A stretch of 60,667 nt of DNA from Pseudomonadota bacterium (GTDB lineage: Bacteria > Pseudomonadota > Alphaproteobacteria > JACQOE01): NCBI GenBank assembly GCA_016202695.1, contig JACQOE010000096.1:1-60667 (forward strand), in the 5' to 3' direction. The position numbers and the translations under genes were made by a program. Within the stretch, counting starts at the first letter, position 1. The number at the start of each line of letters is the position of its first letter. Under the pieces are notes generated by a model. That model worked only from the letters and a program-made list of their open reading frames with translations, was not told the DNA's origin and searched no databases. This document shows, piece by piece, positions 35,202-42,677 of this stretch.

Positions 35202-35232
35202 CGGCGAATCCTCCTGGAGGGAAAGGGGTGCG

Positions 35233-35532
35233 TCAGAGCTTGAAGGGCGGGAAGACGAGCGCCGGGACGACCTCGCCGTCGGCGCCGGCCGCGGCAAGCG
35301 CGCGGCCGAAGACCATGTCGCCCGAGCCGGCGTCGGCGGCGCGGCCCGAGCCGTTGCAGGTGAGGAGCGCGCCGCGGGTGACGGTGCCGCCGGCGACCAC
35401 CTTCGAGGGGCCGAGATAGGCGATGCTGGCGGCGCGGCCCGTGGCCTTGGGCTTGTTCTGCAGCACCCCGATCATGGCCGTCGAGGTGTCGTCGCTGGCG
35501 ATGTCGGTGGTGCCGTCGCCCAGGTCGCGCAT
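35233..35532 (-). CDS. Head decoration (cement) protein, 5' end lost
   Basis: The frame contains LSAAQYHVMRDLGDGTTDIA just before and at this ATG, then STAMIGVLQNKPKATGRAAS and GDMVFGRALAAAGADGEVVP. This matches capsid cement proteins, which begin with a further 20 or so residues (usually ending LSAAQYH). Here those codons are replaced by the protease gene. An ATG after LSAAQYHV allows a shortened 99-residue product. Such loss would affect head stability. Confidence 0.6.
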   Translation of the reverse strand: MRDLGDGTTDIASDDTSTAMIGVLQNKPKATGRAASIAYLGPSKVVAGGTVTRGALLTCNGSGRAADAGSGDMVFGRALAAAGADGEVVPALVFPPFKL

Positions 35533-35837
35533 GACGTGGTACTGGGCGGCGGAGAGGCGCGGGCGCGGATGGCCTCGAACACCGCGCCCGGCAGGTCGGC
35601 GAGGTCGGCGATGAGCCGCTCGCCGGCGCGCCTGAGCGCCTTCACCCAGCCATAGGCGGGCGCGCCCGGGGCGGCGGCGTGGCCGAGCTTGACCGGCGGG
35701 CGGAAGCCGACCTCGCCGAAGGCGGCGACCATGGCGTCGATGTCGTCGGCGCTGTAGGCGTCGCCGTTCCAGGTGCCGGCGCGGAAGACCTCCACCCCGG
35801 CGAGCTCGTGGAGCGCGGTGTCGTCGCGGTCCGGCAT
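35472..35837 (-). pseudogene. Phage prohead protease/scaffold, 3' part deleted and fused
   Basis: The first 90 residues are typical of the Mu-I-like protease family (LAGVEVFRAGTWNGDAYSAD, GFRPPVKLGHAAAPGAPAYG, ADLPGAVFEAIRAR). After AIRAR the frame continues into what is, in another frame, the cement protein, so the residues SPPPSTTSCATWATAPPTSP are an artefact. The catalytic domain and the scaffold are gone. AGGAGAG precedes the ATG. The join lies near 35.56 kb. Confidence 0.65.
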
Positions 35838-35898
35838 CGGAATCTCTCCTTGATCTTCGCGGGACTTCGAGGGGCGGCCCGCCGTGGCGGCCGGCCGC

Positions 35899-37212
35899 TC
35901 AGGCGGGGCGCCCCGCCTCGCCGTCCCCGCCCTTCGCGTCCGCCCCGGGGAAGCCGAGGAGGGCGCGGACGTGGCGCTCGTCGTCGTCGCCCGGGCTGAG
36001 CACCCCCACCGCCACCATCCGCTCGAATCCGGCCAGCACCTCGGCCCGCGCCGATTCGGTGAAGGGGAGGAAGCGGAAGCGGGGATAGGCGTCCGCCGTC
36101 TCCGCCTCGCCGTAGTTGAGGTCGACGAGCTGGCGGATGATCTGCTCCTCGACCACCGCCGCGGCCAGCTCCTTGCGGATCGCCTCCACCACCAGGAGGA
36201 AGACGTCGAACGAGACCCGCGCCCGGGCGAGGCTGCCCGGCGTCTCCTCCGGCGTCATCCCGATCAGCCCCGGCATCAGGATCGCGCGGGCGATGTCGCG
36301 GTCGAAGCGGTCGAGCGCCGGGAGGAACACCCGGCTCGCCTGGCCGGCGAGCTCCGGGGCCCAGAACTCCAGCGCCGGGCCGCCGCCCTCGGGGCCGGCC
36401 CCCGGCCTGGGCAGCACGCCGTTGGTGAGCGCCTGGAGGTTGCGGAACACGTCCTTGAGCGCGTCCACCTGCGCGGCGGTGAAGCGCTCGGGGTCGTAGA
36501 GCGCGAACACGGGCGGGATGCCGAGGCGCTCGAGGAGCATCGCCAGCCACTTGTAGGCGTTGTCCTTGGTCCACCAGGCGCGGTAGGCGGCCTCGAGGTC
36601 GGAGGTGCCGTAGGGGTTGCCGAACTCGCCGTCGTGGGCGAAGAGGACGAACTTCTCGCGCGGGAGTTCCAGGGTGCCGCCCGGGCGCTCCTGGAGGATG
36701 GCCTCGACGTTGCCGAAGGCGTCGGTCCGGATCGCGATCCCGTGCGGCCGGCGCGACTTCAGCGCCGCCAGCACGAGCCGGCGGCCGAAGGGGGTGGGCC
36801 GCGGGCCCTCGTACACCTTCTCGGTCAGCGAGTAGCCGAAATCGAGCGCCGTGAGCACGCCGCGGAGCGCGCCCTCGAAGGTGCCGGCGAGCGACTCCAG
36901 CGCCCAGCGCACGAACCGCGTCACCTCCCAGTCGGCGGGCCGGCCCTCGGGGCTGATCACGTCCCAGCCGCTGGCGATCACCGCCTCCTTCTTGAGCTTG
37001 AGCGCGGCCTTCACCTGCTCGTCGCGGCGCATGGCGTCGAACACGTCGAGGCCGCGGCGCTGCACCAGGCGCGAGGGGTTGTAGGGGGCGAAGCCCTGGC
37101 CCGAGAAGAGGCGGAGCGGGTCGGCGAAGGCGACCTCGCCCGCCAGCGCGGCCGGCGCCCGCGGAGCGGGCGCGCGGGAGCGGGCGAATCGGCGGATAAG
37201 GCGGGTCAGCAT
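35899..37212 (-). CDS. Phage portal protein (Mu gp29/DUF935-like)
   Basis: A 437-residue protein that forms the ring for DNA entry. FDAMRRDEQVKAALKLKKEA, VIASGWDVISPEGRPADWEV, then FEGALRGVLTALDFGYSLTE are the landmarks of the DUF935/gp29 portal family (D..V...L..R...V.....W.V). It lies eight bases after the terminase gene, and the prohead protease follows. No separate head morphogenesis gene (Mu gp30/F) lies between portal and protease, where it is usually found. Confidence 0.75.
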   Translation of the reverse strand: MLTRLIRRFARSRAPAPRAPAALAGEVAFADPLRLFSGQGFAPYNPSRLVQRRGLDVFDAMRRDEQVKAALKLKKEAVIASGWDVISPEGRPADWEVTRFVRWALESLAGTFEGALRGVLTALDFGYSLTEKVYEGPRPTPFGRRLVLAALKSRRPHGIAIRTDAFGNVEAILQERPGGTLELPREKFVLFAHDGEFGNPYGTSDLEAAYRAWWTKDNAYKWLAMLLERLGIPPVFALYDPERFTAAQVDALKDVFRNLQALTNGVLPRPGAGPEGGGPALEFWAPELAGQASRVFLPALDRFDRDIARAILMPGLIGMTPEETPGSLARARVSFDVFLLVVEAIRKELAAAVVEEQIIRQLVDLNYGEAETADAYPRFRFLPFTESARAEVLAGFERMVAVGVLSPGDDDERHVRALLGFPGADAKGGDGEAGRPA

Positions 37213-37219
37213 CGCGGGA

Positions 37220-38632
37220 TCACCAGGGGGCCTCGGCGGCGGCGCGCGCGGCGCCGGTCTGGATGTCGGCGGCCCGCCAGCCGGCGGGGCCGCGCGTCGA
37301 GAGCATCAGCTCGGCGATGAGCCAGACGAGCGCGTCCAGCCGGTCGGGGCTCGTCCGGCCCGCGCCCGGCTCGAAGGTGCAGAGCTGGTCCTCGAGGGCG
37401 GGGAACGAGCCGGCGTGGCGGACACGGCCCTGCTCGTAGAGGGCGGAGACGGGCTCGGCCCGCGCCGCCTTGCCGCGGCTGGCGAAGACGGTGCGGAGCG
37501 ACAGCTCGGGGCTTGGAAGCGCGCCCTCGGCGCACATCGCCCGGGCCGCGGACTTGAGCGTCGCCGCCACCATCGCCCCGCCGGTGTTGCGCTCGGCGAC
37601 GATCACGTCGGCGCGGTGGCGGACGAAGGCGGCGATCGCGGCGCGCGCCCAGCCGTCGGGGGTGTAGCGGCCCGAGAGGTCGGCGAGCACGTAGCCGGCG
37701 CCGTCCTCGCCCACGCCGCCGACCACGATGCCGGTCTCGTCGTTGCCCTCGCCCGCGGCCCCGGCCGGGTCGACGGCCACCGCGACGCGGGCGAGCGCGG
37801 GCGCGCGCGCCACCCGTCCGGCCTCGATCCAGGCCCGCTTCCAGAGCGCGCCCTCGGCCTCCTCCAGGAGCTCGGCGAAGATCTCCTGGCGGCCGGTGCG
37901 GCTCCGGCCGTAGCGGCGCTCGATGCGGGAGAGGAACTTGCCGGCGAGGTTGGCGGCGTTGTCGTAGGTCGAGCCGCGGCTCACCATGGTCGCGGCGTCG
38001 GCGAGGATGGCCTTGAGGCGGGCGCGCGGCTTGGGCGTGGTGGTGGCGACGATCCGCGGATCAGCGGCGGCGCGCAAGGCCAGCTCGAGGTTGTCCCACG
38101 CCTCCTCGAGCGGGCCCCAGGCGGCGAGCTCGTCGCACCAGGCGGCCTCCAGGTTGGGGCCCCTGAGCCGCTCGGGCTCGGCGGCCGAGAAGAGCCGCGT
38201 CTCGGTGCCGTTCGGCCAGAGAAGCTTGCCCAGCGCCGGGCGGAAGGCGGGGCGGAACCAGGGCGGCGCGATCCGGAGCACGCCCGACTCGCCCTCGATC
38301 ATCACCGCCCGCACGTCGTTGGCGGTGGGGCCGACGGCGGCGGTCATCCGCCGTCGGTGGTGCAGGTGCTGCGCGATCAGCCACTCGGCGCCGGCGCGGG
38401 TCTTGCCGAAGCCGCGCCCCGCCAGCAGCACCCAGACCGACCAGTCGCCGGGGGGCGGCAACTGCTCGGGCCGGGCCCAGAAGCGCCAGTCGTGCCAGAG
38501 GAGCGCCGCCTCCTCGTCAGTCAGGCTGGCGAGGAACGCGCGCCTGGCGGGCGCGGCGAGCGAGATCAGCGAGGCGGCGCTCAAGCCGCTCGCGGGCGCC
38601 GGTGACATCGATGGCTGGGCTTGCGCCAGCAT
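37220..38632 (-). CDS. Phage terminase large subunit
   Basis: DNA-packaging ATPase and nuclease, 470 residues. WVLLAGRGFGKTRAGAEWLI (about 67-86) is the Walker A segment. EAAWCDELAAWGPLEEAWDN is the Walker B/catalytic Glu region. RVAVAVDPAGAAGEGNDETG opens the RNase-H-like nuclease. This form is shared by GTA and HK97-like terminases. It overlaps the small-subunit gene by 116 bases if started at 38632; a start at the internal ATG eight codons later only slightly shortens the overlap. Confidence 0.85.
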   Translation of the reverse strand: MLAQAQPSMSPAPASGLSAASLISLAAPARRAFLASLTDEEAALLWHDWRFWARPEQLPPPGDWSVWVLLAGRGFGKTRAGAEWLIAQHLHHRRRMTAAVGPTANDVRAVMIEGESGVLRIAPPWFRPAFRPALGKLLWPNGTETRLFSAAEPERLRGPNLEAAWCDELAAWGPLEEAWDNLELALRAAADPRIVATTTPKPRARLKAILADAATMVSRGSTYDNAANLAGKFLSRIERRYGRSRTGRQEIFAELLEEAEGALWKRAWIEAGRVARAPALARVAVAVDPAGAAGEGNDETGIVVGGVGEDGAGYVLADLSGRYTPDGWARAAIAAFVRHRADVIVAERNTGGAMVAATLKSAARAMCAEGALPSPELSLRTVFASRGKAARAEPVSALYEQGRVRHAGSFPALEDQLCTFEPGAGRTSPDRLDALVWLIAELMLSTRGPAGWRAADIQTGAARAAAEAPW

Positions 38633-39152
38633 GGCTTCCCTCCCTGAACCGTTCCGGCCGGCGGGCCCTCAAGAGGAACATCAGGAGCGGGTCCGAGAAC
38701 CGCCGCACCGCGCCCCGCACCTCGCCCTGGTAGAAGACCGGCTCCTCGACGCCTTCCAGCGCCCGGCGCGTGGCCTCGTCCTCGAGCGCGTCGAGGCCGA
38801 TCTCCAGCGCCTCGGCCCAGGCCTTGGCGAAGGCCGGATCGGCCCGCCGCCATCCGTAGGCGGTGTGGCGCGGCAGGAGGACGCGGCGGCAGGCGGCCGA
38901 GACGTTGCCCGATTCGGCCAGCGCCCCGAGGAACAGGCGCTTCAGGCGCTCGGCCGGGTCGCCGGCCTGGTCGGGCGCGGCGGGGGCCGCGGCCTCGGCG
39001 CCGGGCGGCCCATCCGGCTCCGGCCCATCCGGCTCCGGCCCGCCCGCGGGCCGGGGCCCTCCGGCGGACGGAGGCCCGTCGCCCGGGGCGGCCTCGGCGA
39101 GGCCGTCGGGCTTCGGGGCGGCGGGGGCGGGTGCCTTCGGGTTGATCGTCAT
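38517..39152 (-). CDS. Phage terminase small subunit-like protein
   Basis: A 211-residue DNA-recognition subunit. A Pro/Gly-rich leader (to about residue 60) contains two GPEPDGPEPDGP repeats. Then LFLGALAESGNVSAACRRVL, RHTAYGWRRADPAFAKAWAE and ALEGVEEPVFYQGEVRGAVR, RFSDPLLMFLLRARRPERFR follow, a pattern typical of small terminases next to this type of large subunit. The ATG at 39152 is chosen because the upstream frame is antisense to an intergenic stretch. A palindrome TTTGGTACCAAA sits at 39284-39295 upstream. Confidence 0.65.
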   Translation of the reverse strand: MTINPKAPAPAAPKPDGLAEAAPGDGPPSAGGPRPAGGPEPDGPEPDGPPGAEAAAPAAPDQAGDPAERLKRLFLGALAESGNVSAACRRVLLPRHTAYGWRRADPAFAKAWAEALEIGLDALEDEATRRALEGVEEPVFYQGEVRGAVRRFSDPLLMFLLRARRPERFREGSHAGASPAIDVTGARERLERRLADLARRARQARVPRQPD

Positions 39153-39310
39153 CGCGGTCGGCGGCAAGGCGCGCGGGCCGGGATGCGCCCGGCGCTGGCC
39201 CGCACGCGCCTCCGGACCCGAAAACGAAAGGCCCGCCGCCGGGTCGTCCCCGGGACGGGCCGTCACTCCTCCGAGTGTGCCAATTTGGTACCAAAAAAAC
39301 GTCTGGCTTG

Positions 39311-39895
39311 TCAAGGGGAATCTTCCAGAGCGGCGCAGAAGGCCGATTCGGTCCTCCGCCGGGCGTCGGCGGGCCGCCCCCGCCGCGGCCCCAGCCAGCC
39401 GGCGATCTCGGCGTAGCGGGAGAGCGCCGCCCTGAGGGCGGGGAGCGCGGCGCCGTGGCCGAGGCGATGCACCTCCTCGGCGCGGCGGGGGCGGAGATTC
39501 GCGACCACGATGTCGATGGTCAGCTCCGACCGGCTCACCCGGCTTCCCCGCGCCACCGGCGCCGCCATCTCCTTCGCCCACGGGCGGTAGCGGACCCGCC
39601 AGGCCCGCTCCTCGCGGCCGCTCATCCGCCCGAAGGGGTCGCGGAAGGGGGCGCGCGCCGGCGCCTCGGGAAGCCAGGCCGAGAGGTCGAGGCACTCGGC
39701 GCTCCGCGGCCGGGGGAAGAGCCCCCGCCCCAGCGCCTCCCAGACGCGGCGGATGTCGCGCGCCGCCTCCCACTCCTCGGGCGCGAGATGGCCGCGCCGG
39801 AACAGCGCCTCGACCACGTCGGTCCGCGCCTTGAGGCCGGGATCGAGGCCGGGCCTGGGCCCGGCCGGCCGCCGGGGGCTCAGCGCCTTCGCCAT
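39311..39895 (-). CDS. First gene of the phage late operon, unknown function
   Basis: A 194-residue protein. The ATG at 39895 has GGAGGAG nine bases upstream. The first part (TDVVEALFRRGHLAPEEWEA) resembles a DNA-binding helix pair, and a basic C-terminus ends in RRGRPADARRRTESAF. It is the first gene behind the repressor-controlled promoter at 39.93-39.96 kb, so it may be a late regulator or packaging factor. Confidence 0.5.
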   Translation of the reverse strand: MAKALSPRRPAGPRPGLDPGLKARTDVVEALFRRGHLAPEEWEAARDIRRVWEALGRGLFPRPRSAECLDLSAWLPEAPARAPFRDPFGRMSGREERAWRVRYRPWAKEMAAPVARGSRVSRSELTIDIVVANLRPRRAEEVHRLGHGAALPALRAALSRYAEIAGWLGPRRGRPADARRRTESAFCAALEDSP

Positions 39896-39930
39896 CGGGG
39901 ACTCCTCCGCTGGGGGTTGAGGGAGCGGGA

Positions 39931-39959
39931 ATTGAACCATAATGGAGCATTTTCGTCAA
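39931..39959 (-). promoter_or_regulatory. Leftward late-operon promoter
   Basis: On the minus strand TTGACG (39954-39959) and TTCAAT (39931-39936) are separated by exactly 17 bases, a good sigma-70 arrangement. The spacer carries the operator motif ATGGAGCAT in full. It stands 36 bases before the first gene, and divergently 48 bases from the repressor start. Confidence 0.7.
39938..39953. promoter_or_regulatory. Repressor operator candidate O1
   Basis: CATAATGGAGCATTTT fills the spacer between the -35 and -10 of the leftward promoter. It matches O2 (12 of 16) and O3 (13 of 16, inverse strand) near 41.0 kb. A repressor bound here would block the promoter. Confidence 0.6.
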
Positions 39960-40007
39960 GACGATTCACCAACTTGGAGATAGCCGCCGACGCGCCCGTT
40001 TGGTGAA

Positions 40008-40682
40008 ATGGCGGTCATGGAAACCTCCAATCGACTCCGGGAGCTGCGCGAGACGCGCGGGCTCTCGCTCGATCGCCTGGCCAAGATGGTCGGCACCACC
40101 CACCAGCAGATCAGCCGGCTCGAGCGAGGCGAGCGGCGGCTGACCGAGGGCTGGATGCGGCGCATCGCAACCGCGCTCGGCTGCCGGCCATCGGAGCTGA
40201 TCGAGGCCCCGGGTACGGTGCCGGCCGAGGCGCTGGCCGCCAACGACGTGGTCGAGGTCGGGCACGAGCCCTATGCGCTGATCGCCGCCTTCGACGCCCG
40301 CGCCGCCGCCGGGGCCGGCGCCGCCGGCACCGACGTTGCCACCCAGCGGGTGCTGTTCCGCCTCGGCTGGCTCCGCTCGGTGACCGCGGCGCCGCTCGAC
40401 CAGTTGGCGGTGATCGAGGTCGACGGCGACTCGATGGAGCCGACGCTCCGCTCCGGCGACCACGTGCTCGTCGACCTGAGCCAGCGCTTCCCGCAGCGGA
40501 AAGACGGCCTCTACGTGCTCCGCCGTGACGGCTGGCTGCAGGTGAAGCGGGTCTCCGCCCATCCGGTGAACGGGCTCCTCACGGTCCGGAGCGACAACCC
40601 CGACTACGAGAGCTTCTCCGACATCGTCGCCGGCGACGTCGACGTGATCGGACGGGTGATCTGGCTCGGGCGGCGGATCTAG
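40008..40682 (+). CDS. Phage repressor, XRE domain plus S24 LexA-like peptidase
   Basis: A 224-residue C1/LexA-type repressor. Residues 8-65 form an XRE helix-turn-helix (SLDRLAKMVGTTHQQISRLERG). Residues about 130-224 form an S24 domain: GDSMEPTLRSGD with nucleophile Ser142, and Lys180 in LQVKRV, the pair needed for RecA-stimulated self-cleavage. The usual Ala-Gly cleavage site is expected in the Ala/Gly-rich linker near residues 98-106 (AAAGAGAAG). The start at 40008 or 40017 is not settled, as neither has a good ribosome-binding site. It is divergent from the late operon and probably controls it through O1-O3. Confidence 0.85.
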   Translation: MAVMETSNRLRELRETRGLSLDRLAKMVGTTHQQISRLERGERRLTEGWMRRIATALGCRPSELIEAPGTVPAEALAANDVVEVGHEPYALIAAFDARAAAGAGAAGTDVATQRVLFRLGWLRSVTAAPLDQLAVIEVDGDSMEPTLRSGDHVLVDLSQRFPQRKDGLYVLRRDGWLQVKRVSAHPVNGLLTVRSDNPDYESFSDIVAGDVDVIGRVIWLGRRI

Positions 40683-40722
40683 TGGATCGGCGCCGACGAA
40701 CGAGTCCCATGTTCCGCTCGAT

Positions 40723-40845
40723 CGTCACCCCGGCCGAGCGAAGCGAGAGCCGGGGGCTAGGTTCGGTCCGCGGGCCGACCCTCGCGATAGCGGCGATTGG
40801 ACCCCGGGTCGCGCCGCGCCCGGGCGCGGCTTGCCCGGGGTGACG
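40723..40845. repeat. Intergenic CGTCA...TGACG repeat
   Basis: Perfect 11-bp inverted ends CGTCACCCCGG (40723-40733) and CCGGGGTGACG (40835-40845). Inside are GCGAAGC and CCGGGGG/CCCCGGG hairpins. It lies in the 400-base gap between the repressor and the operators O2/O3. Confidence 0.65.
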
Positions 40846-41003
40846 CGGGGAGCCATGACGCGGCCGGCGGGTATCGTCCGATGGGGTCGAACCACCAGCC
40901 GCTTGCCGACCCGGCTTCGGCCGGCGCGCCGGTGCGGCCCGTCCGCCCTGCTCCCTCCGGACCGGCGTGTCCCCGCTTGTCACTCGTTCAGGTGTGTTTG
41001 AAC

Positions 41004-41019
41004 CATATTGGATCATTTA
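41004..41019. promoter_or_regulatory. Repressor operator candidate O2
   Basis: CATATTGGATCATTTA matches O1 and O3 in the pattern CATA-TGGA-CATTT. It lies two bases before the -35 hexamer TTGACA, with O3 just beyond. Confidence 0.55.
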
Positions 41020-41021
41020 TC

Positions 41022-41048
41022 TTGACAAAATGCTCCATATCGGAGAAT
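41022..41048 (+). promoter_or_regulatory. Rightward promoter with operator O3
   Basis: TTGACA (41022-41027) and GAGAAT (41043-41048, spacer 15) form a likely promoter for the gene at 41089. O3 (AAAATGCTCCATATCG, 41027-41042, inverse orientation) overlaps the spacer just as O1 does in the leftward promoter. The -10 is the weaker element. Confidence 0.5.
41027..41042. promoter_or_regulatory. Repressor operator candidate O3
   Basis: AAAATGCTCCATATCG is the reverse complement of O1-type sequence; twelve consecutive bases (AAAATGCTCCAT) match O1 exactly. Together with O2 it brackets the -35 hexamer. Confidence 0.6.
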
Positions 41049-41088
41049 TTCTCCAAGGGTCCGACCGACGATGGGCCGGAGGAGAGGC

Positions 41089-41496
41089 ATGGACGGCACC
41101 CTTGGGACGGGCATCGGCGGCGGCGGGGCGGCGGAGGACTCGCCCGGTCTCGCCGCCCTCGAGCGGGCCTTCGACGGCCCGATCCCTCGGCCCCTTCGGC
41201 TCGCCGCGCGGCTCGGGGGGGCGCGGGCCTTCGAGCTGGAGCGGGCGCGGGCGAGCGTGCGCTTCTGGCGGGGCGCGGCGCAGACCCATCTCGCCGCGCT
41301 CCGCGCCCTCAGGGGGGCGGCGGACGGCGGGGCGCGGGCGCGTGCGGCCGGACACGCCGCCGACCTCGGCCTCGCCCGTGCCAAGCACGGCGCCTATGTC
41401 CGCTGGCTCGCCGCCCTCGAGCGGGCGCGCTCGCTGGCGGAGGCGCGGGCGGTGGTTCGCGGCGCTCCGTTCGCGGACCGGGCCCCGCGTCGCTAG
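41089..41496 (+). CDS. Repressor-linked hypothetical protein
   Basis: A 135-residue Ala/Arg-rich protein (MDGTLGTGIGGGGAAEDSPG, LAALERAFDGPIPRPLRLAA, RARASVRFWRGAAQTHLAAL). It is helical and basic. GGAGGAGAGG precedes the ATG by two bases. It stands behind a promoter that shares operator sites with the phage late operon, so it is probably a phage gene, perhaps the right edge of the cluster. No family recognised. Confidence 0.5.
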   Translation: MDGTLGTGIGGGGAAEDSPGLAALERAFDGPIPRPLRLAARLGGARAFELERARASVRFWRGAAQTHLAALRALRGAADGGARARAAGHAADLGLARAKHGAYVRWLAALERARSLAEARAVVRGAPFADRAPRR

Positions 41497-41568
41497 CCGC
41501 TCGCCCGGCCGTGGGCGGCCCCCGCGACGGGTGCTGCGCCGGCCCGCGAGTTACGGGATAATCGGACC

Positions 41569-42660
41569 GTGACGAGGGACGAGCCCGGCGAAGACAACGG
41601 CGCCGCGGCGCCGCTCAGGATGGCGGTGGTCGGCGTCGGCCATTTCGGCCTCTTCCACGCCGAGAAGATCGCCGCGCTCGCGTGCGCCCGCCTGGTGGCG
41701 GTGGCCGACACCGACCCGGCGCGCGCGCGCGAGGCGGGCCGGCGGTTCGGGGTGCCGGCGCTCGGCGACGCCGGCGAGCTGATCGGCGCCGTCGACGCGG
41801 TGAGCGTGGTGGTGCCGACCCTCGCCCATTTCGAGGTGGCGAGCCGCTTCCTCGATCGGGGCGTGCACGTGCTGGTCGAGAAGCCGATCGCCCACGACCT
41901 CGACAGCGCGCGCCGGCTGGTGGCGCTGGCCGAGGCCCGCGGCGCCGTGCTGCAGGTCGGCCATCTCCCTCGCTTCTACGCCGTGACCGAGGGGCTGAAG
42001 GCGCGCATCACCCGGCCGCTCTACATCGAGTGCGTGCGCATCGCCCCGTTCAAGCCGCGCGGCACCGACGTCAACGTCATCCTCGACCTGATGATCCACG
42101 ACCTCGACCTGGTGCTCTCCCTGGTCGAGGCGCCGCTCATCTCGGTCGACGCCGCCGGGGCGCCGGTGCTCTCTCCCTCCGAGGACATCGCCAGCGCGCG
42201 GCTCAAGTTCGCCGACGGCTGCATCGCCAGCATCACCGCCAGCCGCATCAGCCTCAAGACCGAGCGCAAGATGCGCATCTTCCAGCCCGATTCCTACGTC
42301 ACCGTCGACTTCGATCGCCAGCGCGCGGTGTTCATGAGGAAGGGCGAGGGCTGGCTCGCCCCCGGCATCCCCCGGATCGAGAGCGACGAGCAGACCTACG
42401 AGGAGGGGGACGCGCTCAGGCGCGAGATCGAGTCCTTCGTCGCGGCGGCACGGGCGGGGCGCCAGCCGGCGGTGTCGGGGCGCGACGGGCTCAGGGCGCT
42501 GGAGGCGGCGATCCAGGTGACCGAGAGCCTGCGCGCCCACGCCCGCTTGGTCGAGGCCGTCGCATCCGCGGCGGCGCAGGCGCCGGCGGCCGAGACGGCC
42601 TCCGCCGGCGCCGGTCCTGGCGGCGCGCGCCGCGCCGCGGCCGGCCGGACGCGGACCTGA
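41569..42660 (+). CDS. Gfo/Idh/MocA-family sugar-nucleotide dehydrogenase, GnnA-like
   Basis: NAD-dependent oxidoreductase of 363 residues. The N-terminal Rossmann motif is VVGVGHFGLFHAEK (about 20-33), followed by the EKPIAHDLDSA motif and the catalytic region VGHLPRFYAV and MIHDLDLVLSL. Together with the aminotransferase next door, this is the pair that turns UDP-GlcNAc into the 3-amino sugar for lipid A in several alphaproteobacteria (GnnA, GnnB). It starts with GTG; the first 17 residues are extra. The C-terminus is Ala-rich. The substrate assignment is inference. Confidence 0.7.
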   Translation: MTRDEPGEDNGAAAPLRMAVVGVGHFGLFHAEKIAALACARLVAVADTDPARAREAGRRFGVPALGDAGELIGAVDAVSVVVPTLAHFEVASRFLDRGVHVLVEKPIAHDLDSARRLVALAEARGAVLQVGHLPRFYAVTEGLKARITRPLYIECVRIAPFKPRGTDVNVILDLMIHDLDLVLSLVEAPLISVDAAGAPVLSPSEDIASARLKFADGCIASITASRISLKTERKMRIFQPDSYVTVDFDRQRAVFMRKGEGWLAPGIPRIESDEQTYEEGDALRREIESFVAAARAGRQPAVSGRDGLRALEAAIQVTESLRAHARLVEAVASAAAQAPAAETASAGAGPGGARRAAAGRTRT

Positions 42661-42677
42661 GCCGGGCGGCGGGACGG

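Noticed and set aside
38581..39294. A 237-residue minus-strand frame overlapping the small terminase gene
   Set aside because: The alternative frame (38517-39152) gives terminase-like protein; this one is Arg/Gly-rich and lacks homology.
39153..39310. TTTGGTACCAAA palindrome as a fourth repressor operator
   Set aside because: It shares no sequence with O1-O3 and lies inside the late operon, so it is more likely a local hairpin or chance palindrome.
17738..41568. A tRNA gene or direct repeats as phage attachment sites
   Set aside because: No tRNA-like sequence and no matching direct repeat could be seen by eye at either edge.
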